Part shown: positions 33,974 through 41,963 of the stretch, in pieces
Numbering within the stretch: the first letter of the stretch is position 1
Layout: every line of letters starts with the position of its first letter
Assembly (NCBI RefSeq): GCF_027257875.1
Contig: NZ_JAPVQY010000019.1
Location: 53,998-117,997 of the forward strand
From: Burkholderia sp. IMCC1007
Lineage (GTDB): Bacteria > Pseudomonadota > Gammaproteobacteria > Burkholderiales > Burkholderiaceae
Direction of reading: 5' to 3'
DNA: 64,000 bases
The notes under the pieces: model-generated
What the model was told of the DNA's origin: nothing
The model's database searches: none
What the model saw: the letters and a program-made list of their open reading frames with translations, nothing else
Translations under genes and position numbers: made by a program

Positions 33974-34429
33974 TTATTCGCTGACTGAATCGATCAGGTT
34001 GCCGCGCAGCGTGACGATCGCCTTCTGCATCTTCGCGAATTCGTCGGGCTTCAGGCCGGTCGCTTCGACGAGGTTCATGTCGAGCCCCTTTTCGCGCACG
34101 CGGCGGCCGCTTTTCGTCAGGCTCACGAGCACCTGGCGTTCATCCGACGGATCGCGATGCCGCTCCAGATAGCCCATCGCCTCGAGCTTCTTCAGGATCG
34201 GCGTCAATGTGTTCGACTCGAGGAACAGCTTCTCGCCGAGTTGCCCGACGGTCTGGTTGCCCTCCTCCCACAGCGCGATGATCGTGATGTATTGCGTGTA
34301 TGTGAGGCCGAGCGCTTCGAGGATCGGTTTGTACGCCTTGCCGAACGCGAGGTTCGTCGAATAGATCGCAAAACACAGAAACTCGGACAGCTTCGGCGTG
34401 GCGGGCGATTGTGCTTCAGTCGGTTTCAT
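33974..34429 (-). CDS. ohrR: OhrR, MarR-family organic peroxide sensor
   Basis: A 151-residue MarR-type repressor. The winged helix is at LTYTQYITIIALWEEGNQTV and GQLGEKLFLESNTLTPILKK, with the wing HRDPSDERQVLVSLT. The peroxide-sensing cysteine is C19 in LSEFLCFAIYSTN, exactly where OhrR proteins have it. Oxidation of that Cys releases the repressor from DNA. A perfect operator palindrome lies upstream, so it should repress itself as well as ohr. ATG 34429 has GGAGAACGTTC before it. It is separated from ohr by three same-strand genes. Confidence 0.95.
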   Translation of the reverse strand: MKPTEAQSPATPKLSEFLCFAIYSTNLAFGKAYKPILEALGLTYTQYITIIALWEEGNQTVGQLGEKLFLESNTLTPILKKLEAMGYLERHRDPSDERQVLVSLTKSGRRVREKGLDMNLVEATGLKPDEFAKMQKAIVTLRGNLIDSVSE

Positions 34430-34477
34430 GAACGTTCTCCATCGACTCACGAGCGGTCGCAGGTGAACGCATTATAT

Positions 34478-34489
34478 ATCGCATGCGAT
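34478..34489. promoter_or_regulatory. OhrR operator upstream of ohrR
   Basis: The perfect 12-base palindrome ATCGCATGCGAT is identical to the site at 31706-31717 before ohr. It sits 49 bases upstream of the ohrR start in an AT-rich setting (CATTATATATCGC), which could also contain the -10 element. Self-repression by OhrR is the likely function. Confidence 0.75.
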
Positions 34490-34561
34490 CTTATCGGAAG
34501 CATGGTTATCGTTTCCGATCAAGAGGAAAGAGGATGCGTGCGCCCGAACTCGCGCTCGGGG

Positions 34562-34705
34562 TCAGTTTCGCGCGCGGTCGTCCGGCCCGCGACGCGCACC
34601 GGTCCGCTGCCGGCTCACCGACAGCAGCGAACACTGCACCGGATGCGCGATTTCGGTCGCGAGGCCGCCCGCGGCGAACAGCAGGATCATCAGCCAGCGT
34701 TTCAT
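34562..34705 (-). CDS. Small secreted or membrane peptide coupled to the GFA gene
   Basis: A 47-residue peptide starting MKRWLMILLFAAGGLATEIA, a signal-peptide-like or single-helix N-terminus, followed by a basic hydrophilic tail with one Cys. Its ATG overlaps the TGA of the upstream GFA-family gene as ATGA, and GGAGG lies six bases before it, so translation is very likely. No family was recognised. The tight coupling suggests a role tied to the GFA protein, perhaps at the membrane, but this is only inferred. Confidence 0.5.
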   Translation of the reverse strand: MKRWLMILLFAAGGLATEIAHPVQCSLLSVSRQRTGARRGPDDRARN

Positions 34706-35073
34706 GCGTCCTCCACGACGGACAGACTTGCGCCGTTGGCAACCGACGCGTCGAGCGCATACGGATCGACGCCGTCGAGGCAGCCGAGATTGACGCGCCA
34801 GCATCCGGGGTCCTTGCGCGTCTGATGGAACGGATAGACGCCGCAACGGCTGCAGAAATAGTGACGGGCCGTGCGCGTGTTGAAGCGGTAGAGCGTGAGT
34901 GCGTCCTCGCCCGCGACGATGTTCAGCTCGCTTGCGGGGAACATCGGGCTCATCAGCGCACCGCGGCGGCGGCAGAGGCTGCAGTTGCAGCGAACCGCCG
35001 GCGCAAGCGCGGTGCGGACTTCGAATTTGACGGCCCCGCAATGGCAGGACCCGTTGAACCAGGTGGCAGACAT
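34702..35073 (-). CDS. GFA-family protein (glutathione-dependent formaldehyde-activating fold)
   Basis: A 123-residue zinc protein of the Gfa/centromere-protein V fold. The zinc motifs are GSCHCGAVKFEV (residues 8-19), VRCNCSLCRRRGA and YFCSRCGVYPFH. Gfa of Paracoccus was described as combining formaldehyde with glutathione; most relatives have no proven substrate. The ATG at 35073 starts MSATWFNGSC behind GAGGAGCAC. Its stop overlaps the start of a small peptide gene. There is no formaldehyde dehydrogenase nearby. Confidence 0.9.
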   Translation of the reverse strand: MSATWFNGSCHCGAVKFEVRTALAPAVRCNCSLCRRRGALMSPMFPASELNIVAGEDALTLYRFNTRTARHYFCSRCGVYPFHQTRKDPGCWRVNLGCLDGVDPYALDASVANGASLSVVEDA

Positions 35074-35214
35074 GATGTGCTCCTCGAGAGGTCATGCCTG
35101 CGTTATAGCGGACGCGTGTCGATGCGTTGTATCGCTCTGTATCCGCATGGCGCGCAGATACAGAGCATTGCAATTTTGCGGCGCCCGCTGCGTGTGGCCG
35201 TGGATATCGGGCAA

Positions 35215-36315
35215 TCAGTCCAGCGCGTGCTGCAACCGCGCGATGGCCTCGCGTGTTTCGCGCTCGAGCGCCGCGAACAGTTCGGCGGCCGGCAACGACC
35301 GCACGAGCGGCGCCGCCTGCCCGGCCCATTGCGCGCCGTAGCCGAATTCGCCCTTCGCCTTCGCGGCCGCATGCAGCGCCTTGCCCGCGTCGTACGCGAT
35401 CGGATAGGCCGGCGTGGGCGGCGCATTCGGATCGTCGCCGAGCGCAGTGAACCGGTTCTCGATGCCGCGCGCGACGCGGCCGGAGATCGCGGCCGTCAAC
35501 GTCGTGCGCCGTGCCGCATCACCGAGGATCGCGCGACGATAGCCGTCGTCGATCGACGTCTCCGGGCATGCGACGAAGGCCGTGCCGAGCTGCGCGGCCT
35601 GCGCGCCGAGCGCGAGCGCGGCCGCAACTCCGTCGCCGTCCATGATGCCGCCCGCGGCGATCACCGGCAGTGCGCATTCGCGCACGATCAGGCGCGTCAG
35701 CGCGAAGGTGCCGAGCCGGTCGTCGTGCGCCGTCGAATCGAATACGCCGCGGTGTCCGCCGGCCTCGATGCCCTGCGCGACGATGGCGTCGATGCCCGCT
35801 GCGGCGATCTGCCGGGCTTCGTCGAGATTCGTCGCTGCGGCGAACAGCGTGATGCCCGCGCGCTTCAACGTCGCGATCGCCTCGTCGGACGGCAATCCGA
35901 AGTGAAAGCTGACGACGGCCGGCTTTTCATCGAGCAGCATCGCGAGCATCGCGTCGTCCGCGACGAAGCTCGTGTAAATCTCCGACAGCGCTGCGGGCGG
36001 CGTCGCGCCCTGCTCGCGGAATGCCGGCGCGAGCCACTCGAGCCACGCGCGCTCGACGGCGGCGTCGGCGACGGCCGGCTGGTGGCAGAACAGGTTGATG
36101 TTGAATGGCCGGTCGGTGAGCGCGCGCGTGTCGCGGATCATCTTGCGTGCGCCGTCGGCGTTCGTTGCGCCGACGCCGAGCGAGCCGAGGCCGCCCGCGT
36201 TCGACACGGCCGCCGCCAGCGCCGGCGTGCTGACGCCGGCCATCGGCGCCTGGATGATCGGGACGCGGATGCCGAGCGTGCGCAACAGCGTCCGGGTGTC
36301 GGTCGAGTGATTCAT
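35215..36315 (-). CDS. Nitronate monooxygenase (2-nitropropane dioxygenase family)
   Basis: A 366-residue FMN-dependent TIM-barrel enzyme. Family marks are [20 protein letters not shown] (residues 19-38), [19 protein letters not shown], the phosphate-binding GIEAGGHRG, and [20 protein letters not shown] with the conserved GTAFVACPE after it. It oxidises alkyl nitronates such as propionate 3-nitronate to aldehyde or semialdehyde and nitrite. ATG 36315 begins [10 protein letters not shown]. It lies 141 bases upstream of the GFA gene on the same strand and appears to be a separate unit. Confidence 0.9.
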   Translation of the reverse strand: MNHSTDTRTLLRTLGIRVPIIQAPMAGVSTPALAAAVSNAGGLGSLGVGATNADGARKMIRDTRALTDRPFNINLFCHQPAVADAAVERAWLEWLAPAFREQGATPPAALSEIYTSFVADDAMLAMLLDEKPAVVSFHFGLPSDEAIATLKRAGITLFAAATNLDEARQIAAAGIDAIVAQGIEAGGHRGVFDSTAHDDRLGTFALTRLIVRECALPVIAAGGIMDGDGVAAALALGAQAAQLGTAFVACPETSIDDGYRRAILGDAARRTTLTAAISGRVARGIENRFTALGDDPNAPPTPAYPIAYDAGKALHAAAKAKGEFGYGAQWAGQAAPLVRSLPAAELFAALERETREAIARLQHALD

Positions 36316-36710
36316 GTCGTGTGCCTCCAGTGGGCGATCGAGGTGCGAACGTGCTGCGACCGCGGTATGTGTTGCGCTGACGGGTTGCTCGTAGCATAGC
36401 GGACCGCGAAACCACCTCCAAGGCCGTCAGCGTGCGGCGTTCATCGAACGCTTCACCCGACTCGGCTTTGCTGTTCCCGATCGCGCTCACCGCATTCATC
36501 ATCGTCGCGCATTGAAACCGGAAGCGAATGAAAACGCTTCCCCGAATCGCGTGGATGGAGATGGCCGACCCGTTCGAGAAGATGGGCAAAACGGCCATCG
36601 TCTGCGCGCTGCGGACCACGTGACGCAGCACAACCGCGAGCCGGAATGACCGGCAGGCCGATGCGTTCGTGCCGCGCTTGAACAACACGACGCATCGGCC
36701 CCCCCCCCTG
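36316..36710. other. Intergenic region with a run of ten C residues
   Basis: About 395 bases. The end nearest the MFS stop codon holds a homopolymer of ten C (36699-36708). The first part should contain the nitronate monooxygenase promoter. No coding frame, terminator or repeat element is convincing. Confidence 0.35.
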
Positions 36711-37976
36711 CTATCGACCCGGCCGGCCGCGCACGCGGTACGCGAGTCCCGCGCAGGCGGCCAGCAGCGCGGCCGTGACGAAGAACACCGAATGCAGGCC
36801 GAGCGCGACACCGATCTGCCCGCCGATCACCGGCCCAATCACCTGCCCGCTGAATTGCGCGGATTGCAGATAACCGAGCATCTGCCCCGTCGCGCGGTCG
36901 TCGCCGGATTGGCGAACCAGCTTGCCGATCGACGGCAGCAGCCCCGCGAGCGTCATCCCCATCAGCACGCGCAGCGCCGCCAGCTGCCACCAGTGCGTGA
37001 CGAACGCCTGCGGCACCATCGCGAGCGCGGTCAACAGCAGGCAGCCGACGATCACGTTCCAGCTGCCGATCCGGTCCGCGAGCGCACCGAGCCGCGCGGC
37101 GGTCAGCATGCTGCCGACCGCCGAACACGCCATCACGACGCCGGCGACGCGCGCCAGATGACCGGTGCCGACGCCGAGGCCGCCGATATAGACGGTGATG
37201 ATCGGCTCGATCGACATGTTCGCGAGCAACACCATCATCGCGGTCACCAGCAGCGTGCCGACGGCGGCCCGGTGCGTGCGCCGTGCCGGGCGCGCGGTCG
37301 TGGCGCGGGTGCGCACCTGCGCGTCGGTATCCGGGCGAAAGTCTTCCTTCACGACGATGATCGTCAGCAGCGCGGCCACAGCGATCATCGCGCCTCCCGC
37401 GAAGAACGTGCCGCGAATGCCGAGCCAGCCCGGCAGCAAGCCGCCGACGAGCGGCCCGACGAGATTGCCCGCGAGCGCGCCGGTCGACAGGATGGCGAGC
37501 GCCCAGCCCGCGCGTTCGCGCGGTGCCTGCGTGCCGACCATCACGGTCGACGCCGACGCGTAGCCGCCGACGAGCCCGGCTACGAGCCGCAGCGCGACGA
37601 GTTGATGGACATCGTGCGCGACGCCGATCAGCGACATCACGACGGCCATCCCGAGCGCCGCGCGCACGAGCATCGGCTTGCGGCCGAAGCGGTCGGCGAG
37701 GCGGCCCCACAATGGCGCGGTGACCGCGGTGCCGAGAAAGGTCGCGCCGAATGCAACGCCCGACCACTGGATCACGGCCGACTGCGCGTCGACGCCGAGT
37801 TGCCGCACGTACAACGGCAGGAACGGTAGCAGCATGCTCAGGCTGACGAGCGTCGTGAACGAGCCGAACACGCACACGGCCAGATTGCGCCGCCAGTAGC
37901 GCGCATGGCGTTCGGCATAGCTGGCGGCGGGCCCGTCGGCGAGCGCCGCGGCCGGCGTCTGAATGGTCGTGCTCAT
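36711..37976 (-). CDS. MFS multidrug-type efflux transporter
   Basis: A 421-residue 12-helix transporter of the drug:H+ antiporter type. The loop 2-3 motif is GRLADRFGRKP (about residues 95-105), and motif C-like sequence STGALAGNLVGPLVGG follows helix 4. Substrate range cannot be read. The ATG at 37976 overlaps the TGA of the upstream YbfB-like gene (ATGA), so both transporters are made from one message. Confidence 0.9.
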   Translation of the reverse strand: MSTTIQTPAAALADGPAASYAERHARYWRRNLAVCVFGSFTTLVSLSMLLPFLPLYVRQLGVDAQSAVIQWSGVAFGATFLGTAVTAPLWGRLADRFGRKPMLVRAALGMAVVMSLIGVAHDVHQLVALRLVAGLVGGYASASTVMVGTQAPRERAGWALAILSTGALAGNLVGPLVGGLLPGWLGIRGTFFAGGAMIAVAALLTIIVVKEDFRPDTDAQVRTRATTARPARRTHRAAVGTLLVTAMMVLLANMSIEPIITVYIGGLGVGTGHLARVAGVVMACSAVGSMLTAARLGALADRIGSWNVIVGCLLLTALAMVPQAFVTHWWQLAALRVLMGMTLAGLLPSIGKLVRQSGDDRATGQMLGYLQSAQFSGQVIGPVIGGQIGVALGLHSVFFVTAALLAACAGLAYRVRGRPGR

Positions 37977-39178
37977 CGCGTGCGCCGTGTGGCGATCAGG
38001 TCGACCGCGAGGGCCAGCAGCAGCGCGGCGGCGCCGACGGCGAACAAGGTTTCGTAATGGCCGCCGCTCGACGCGAACACGAACGACAGACCGTACGCGG
38101 CCACCGCCTGCATGATCGCGAAGCTGGTGGTGGCGCCTCGCCATGCGCGTTTCGCCACCAACGGATGATGCGCGAGCAGTTCGTTCACGCGGCCGAGCGC
38201 GAGCGGCACGATGCCCGGCGTGAAGGCGCCGACCAGCACGCTCGATACCATCAGCGCGGCCGGCCCCATCCCGAGCAGCGGCAGCACGACCGCGGCGGCC
38301 TCGATCGCGAACGCGATGCGCAGTGCGCGGCCGAAGCCGGCACGGTCGGCCAGATGCCCGCAGGCGAGCGGCCCGACGATCGCGCCGAGCCCGTACAGCA
38401 CCCAGTACTGCGCGCCCGCGTCGACGCCCTTGCCGAGCCCGCGCGCGACGTAGTCGACGAGAAAGATCATGTGCGGGACGAGGCCGACTGCATTCAGCCC
38501 GTATTCGACGTACAGCGCGCGCAGGCTGCCGGCGCGCAGGTCGTGCGCGGGTGCGGCGCGGGACGGGGCGGCGACTGCGGGCGGGGCGTCGTCGGCCGGC
38601 CAACCGCGCCACGCGACGGCGGTCAGCAGCAGCGACACGAGCGCGAGCCCGAGCCACGTCGCGGTGAGGCCCTGCCGCAGCAGGATCGGCACGATCGTGC
38701 CCGACGCCGCGATGCCGAGGCCGATCCCGGTGAAGATGCCGCCGCTCGCGAAACCGCGCCGCGCGGGCGGCACGTGCGTGAGGATGGCCGGTGCGGCGAG
38801 CACCATCAACGCGCCACCCGACAGCCCGGACGCGAAACGCCACACGAAGAACCACAGGAACGACACGGGCACCGCGCACGCGACGAACGCGAGCGTCGCG
38901 ATCAGCATCATCGCGCGCAGCACGGTGGTCGAGCCGGCGCGGCGCGCCAGCGCACCGGCCACGAGCGCGCCGGCCAGATAGCCGCCGAGGTTCGCCGCGC
39001 CGAGATACGCGGCGGTCGACGCGGGAAACCAGTGCGCGCCGATGATCGCGGGAAGCAGCGGCGTGTACGCGAACCGCGCGAGGCCGATGCCGATCAGGCT
39101 CGCACTGGCGCCGGACACCGTGCCGCGCCATACGTTGAACGCCGGGGCGTGCGGGCGGTTCAGAACCGCGTGTTGCAT
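37973..39178 (-). CDS. YbfB/YjiJ-type MFS transporter
   Basis: A 401-residue MFS protein of the YbfB/YjiJ group. Its N-terminus contains SLIGIGLARFAYTPLLPAII, the family's usual start, with YLAGALVAGALARRAG and FRFASGLSGGALMVLAAP-like helices after it. The group's substrates are unknown. GGAGG is placed seven bases before ATG 39178. The stop overlaps the start of the second MFS gene. A LysR gene lies 116 bases upstream on the same strand and probably controls both. Confidence 0.85.
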   Translation of the reverse strand: MQHAVLNRPHAPAFNVWRGTVSGASASLIGIGLARFAYTPLLPAIIGAHWFPASTAAYLGAANLGGYLAGALVAGALARRAGSTTVLRAMMLIATLAFVACAVPVSFLWFFVWRFASGLSGGALMVLAAPAILTHVPPARRGFASGGIFTGIGLGIAASGTIVPILLRQGLTATWLGLALVSLLLTAVAWRGWPADDAPPAVAAPSRAAPAHDLRAGSLRALYVEYGLNAVGLVPHMIFLVDYVARGLGKGVDAGAQYWVLYGLGAIVGPLACGHLADRAGFGRALRIAFAIEAAAVVLPLLGMGPAALMVSSVLVGAFTPGIVPLALGRVNELLAHHPLVAKRAWRGATTSFAIMQAVAAYGLSFVFASSGGHYETLFAVGAAALLLALAVDLIATRRTR

Positions 39179-39294
39179 GTTGACCTCCATTCGCTGGACG
39201 GGCGCACGCGCGCTCGTCGGTTGAAGGAAGTCTAGATTGAACCGAAGTCCGGCAGAATCCACGCGTTACGGAAGCCATTCTTCCGTGAAACGAC

Positions 39295-40221
39295 TCAATC
39301 GCCGTCGGTAATGGCAGCCAGCCGCGCGAAGTGTTCGCGCAGGCGCGGTGTTACGAAATCGACGAATGCGCGCACCTTCGGGACCGACAGGCGGCCGTAA
39401 GGCGTGACGAGATGAATCGGCAGCGGCGCATGCTCGCTGTCGCGCAGCACGATCCGCAGCGCGCCGTCGCGCACGGGCTCGGCGACGTGATACGAGAAGA
39501 GCCGCGTCACGCCGTGGCCGGCGAGCGCGGACGCGACCGCGCCGCGGATCGTGTTGACGATGAAGCGCGGCGCGAACTGGACGACCTGCGGCAGCGCGGA
39601 CGAGCCGGTCGGCGGGAAGCTCCACGAATCGAGCCCGAAGTGCGTCATCGAGATGATCCGGTGTTGCGCGAGATCCGCCGGCGCCGTGATCGGCGGATGT
39701 TTCGCCAGGTAGTCGGACGACGCGACGACGACCCGCCGCACGGCGCCGACCGGAATGGCGACGAGCGTCGAATCCGCCAGGTGCGCGATGCGCAGCGCGA
39801 CGTCGATCCCTTCGTCGATCAGGCTCACGGGACGGTCGAGCAACTGCAGTCGGATCGACACGTCCGGATGGCGGTCGATGAATTCGTCGAGCAGCGCGCG
39901 CAGCACGTCCTCGCCCGCGGCGACCGGCGCGGTGATCGTCAGCAGCCCGCGCGGCGCCGAGCGCTCGTCGGCGATCAGCATGTCGGCTTCCTCGAGATCG
40001 GCGAGGATGCGGCGGCACGCCGCCGCGTAGCGCTCGCCGGCTTCGCTCAGGCGGATCGTCCGCGTGGTGCGGTACAGCAGCGCGGTGCCCGTGTGTTCTT
40101 CGAGAAACGCGATCGCGCGGCTGACTGCCGCCGGCGAGCGGCCGAGCCGGCGGCTCGCGCCCGCGAGACTGCCCTCGTCCAGCGTGGCGACGAACACCTT
40201 CATCGCATCGATTCGGTCCAT
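39295..40221 (-). CDS. LysR-family transcriptional regulator
   Basis: A 308-residue regulator that begins MDRIDAMKVFVATLDEGSLA, with the HTH completed by RLGRSPAAVSRAIAFLEEHT and an effector domain from about residue 90. It is of the common DsdC/AaeR-like branch. It is transcribed in the same direction as the two MFS genes and lies upstream of them, so it may be part of the same regulatory unit. Its 3' end is 116 bases from the first transporter. The inducer is unknown. Confidence 0.9.
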   Translation of the reverse strand: MDRIDAMKVFVATLDEGSLAGASRRLGRSPAAVSRAIAFLEEHTGTALLYRTTRTIRLSEAGERYAAACRRILADLEEADMLIADERSAPRGLLTITAPVAAGEDVLRALLDEFIDRHPDVSIRLQLLDRPVSLIDEGIDVALRIAHLADSTLVAIPVGAVRRVVVASSDYLAKHPPITAPADLAQHRIISMTHFGLDSWSFPPTGSSALPQVVQFAPRFIVNTIRGAVASALAGHGVTRLFSYHVAEPVRDGALRIVLRDSEHAPLPIHLVTPYGRLSVPKVRAFVDFVTPRLREHFARLAAITDGD

Positions 40222-40365
40222 GGCTTTGAGTGGGCGCGAGTGGTCGTGTCATTGGGGCGGGAAAGCGCAGCGAGCAGTCTACCGTAGGCGCGCTCCGGTG
40301 CCTGACCGGCCGTGCCGGGCCGCTTCGTGAAATACTTGCGCCATGCGCCGTTGCGGAACCCTGCG

Positions 40366-41529
40366 ATGACTGAAAAGCCTGCCGTACCGCCGTTCCGTTG
40401 CGTCGTCGTGCGTCACGCGCTGGCGTGCGTCGCGGCGTTGCTGATCGTCGGGCCGGCGAGCGCGGGTTCCGCAGACGATTTGCCGCGCGCGCCGGCCGCT
40501 CGCACGCCGCAACACATCCTGTTCGTCGGCGACAGCCTCACGCACGGCCGCTACACGCCCGTGCGCTCGTACGGCGCGATGCGCACCGGCAGCGGCGCGC
40601 GCGGCGACACCGCGCAGGTCGTCGACGAAAACTTCGCGCAGACCGGCGCCCGCGCCGAATTCGAGCCCGGCCCGTGGGGCGGGATTCCGGGCATCTTCGC
40701 GCGCTTCGCGGTCGAAGCCGGGCTCGACTACGACGTTCATCTCGAAGCGATGTCGGCGACGAGTCTCGCGAAACACGACCGCGTTGCGTCGCGCGTGATC
40801 GACCGGCCCATCTGGGACGCCGTCGTGCTGCAGGAACTGAGCGCGAAGCCGCTGCCGTTCGCGCTCACGCACAGCCGCGCCAGCGACCCCGCCGGTTTCT
40901 GTGCGAGCGTCGCGCGGCTCGCGCGCGGCATTCGTGCGGCGGCGCCGCACGCGCGCGTCTACCTGTATGAGACCTGGCCGAGCGCCGATCGCGCGAAAGC
41001 GCTCGCCGGCGCGCCGGGCAGCGACGGTTTCCACGCGCGCTACCTCGATCGCATCGCCGACATCGGCGCCGCGTATCGCGACGCATTCGAACGGGCACGC
41101 CGGGCCGATCCGTCGATCGTCGCCGTCGCGCCGGTCGGCCGCGCGTGGCAGCGGGCATGGGCAGCCGGTATCGCCGATCCCGATCCGTATGCACCGTCCG
41201 GCGCGCCGATGCTGTGGTACGGGATGCACGCGCACGGCGATCCGCCGATGTCGCAGCCCGATTACCTGCATCCGGGCGTGCTCGGCGCCTACCTCAGCGC
41301 GCTCGTGCTGTTCCAGCAGATTGCGGGCGTCGATGTGCGCACGTTCGGCCCGCAGGAGCAGGCAGCCGCGCAACTCGGCATCGCGCCGCAGATGGCCGAG
41401 CGGTTGCAGGCCGTTGCGTCAGATACGGTCCGGCACGAGCGGACCGGGGCCGATGCCGTCGATGCCGTCGATGCCGGTTTCGATCCGGTGCCGCAGGCCG
41501 GACATTCCAGTCGCTGTGCGCCGCAATGA
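40366..41529 (+). CDS. Exported SGNH-type hydrolase-like protein
   Basis: A 387-residue protein. A basic N-terminus and hydrophobic segment (residues 14-34, VVVRHALACVAALLIVGPAS) form a signal peptide. The block ILFVGDSLTHGRY has the GDS motif with the candidate nucleophile S57, and PDYLHPGVLGAYL near residue 305 supplies the D-x-x-H catalytic pair of SGNH esterases. IWDAVVLQELSAKPL may hold the Asn/Gly positions in altered form. The tail has a short repeat of Asp-Ala-Val. Substrate unknown; SGNH enzymes deacylate lipids or sugars. ATG 40366 was chosen for the signal peptide. Confidence 0.75.
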   Translation: MTEKPAVPPFRCVVVRHALACVAALLIVGPASAGSADDLPRAPAARTPQHILFVGDSLTHGRYTPVRSYGAMRTGSGARGDTAQVVDENFAQTGARAEFEPGPWGGIPGIFARFAVEAGLDYDVHLEAMSATSLAKHDRVASRVIDRPIWDAVVLQELSAKPLPFALTHSRASDPAGFCASVARLARGIRAAAPHARVYLYETWPSADRAKALAGAPGSDGFHARYLDRIADIGAAYRDAFERARRADPSIVAVAPVGRAWQRAWAAGIADPDPYAPSGAPMLWYGMHAHGDPPMSQPDYLHPGVLGAYLSALVLFQQIAGVDVRTFGPQEQAAAQLGIAPQMAERLQAVASDTVRHERTGADAVDAVDAGFDPVPQAGHSSRCAPQ

Positions 41530-41963
41530 AGCGCGCCTGATTCGTCACATCGGCAGGCCGACGCCGGCCGATGACGTGCGTCGCGGCCGCCGCTCGATCG
41601 TGCGATCCCGGCCGGCCGTGCTGATATCAACGCGCTGCACATGCCATTCGCGATCGCCGATCACGCGAGACGAACCCCGTGGTTTTCCCTGCGTCGGCGC
41701 TCCGGGGTCGGCCAGCATGCTGGCCGACGCCCGTCCGGCGGGCGTTCAGCAGCCTTTCTGCCCGGGAAAGGATGCTTGAAGCATCCGCAATTTTCGCGCC
41801 GCGCGAATTCGCCCACCATGTTTCGGACGATCGGCGCCGCCCGCGCTTCCGGCCTTTTGGCCGACGTTGCGGGCGTCGCCGTCGCATCGCGCGACCGCGC
41901 CCGTGATGGCGGCCGCGAACGGCCGGGCAGCGCGCCACGGCAAATCGACAATCTGGAGACACG
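41530..41963. other. Intergenic region with a hairpin cluster upstream of the MFS gene
   Basis: About 430 bases. The first 170 show nothing distinctive. From 41707 to 41786 four inverted repeats follow each other, as described in the separate entry. The remaining 175 bases up to the MFS start should contain its promoter; a ribosome site (GGAGACACG) precedes ATG 41964. Confidence 0.45.
41707..41786. repeat. Cluster of four consecutive inverted repeats
   Basis: Four palindromic units abut. The first is a perfect 22-base palindrome at 41707-41728 (arm GTCGGCCAGCA). The second is ACGCCCG/CGGGCGT at 41727-41745. The third is CCTTTC/GAAAGG at 41753-41771. The fourth is GGATGC/GCATCC at 41770-41786. 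The third unit and its flanks resemble the element at 48172-48194: both start CAGCCTTTC and end GGAAAGG. No T run follows, so these are not simple terminators. Confidence 0.7.

Noticed and set aside
36699..36708. Run of ten C as a possible phase-variation tract
   Set aside because: It is outside coding sequence, just downstream of a stop codon and far from a promoter spacer, so slippage would change nothing obvious.
36711..39278. An 855-codon minus-strand frame covering two transporters
   Set aside because: Its second half is the real MFS protein. The first half is an out-of-frame reading of the upstream YbfB-like gene, so it is not a fusion protein.
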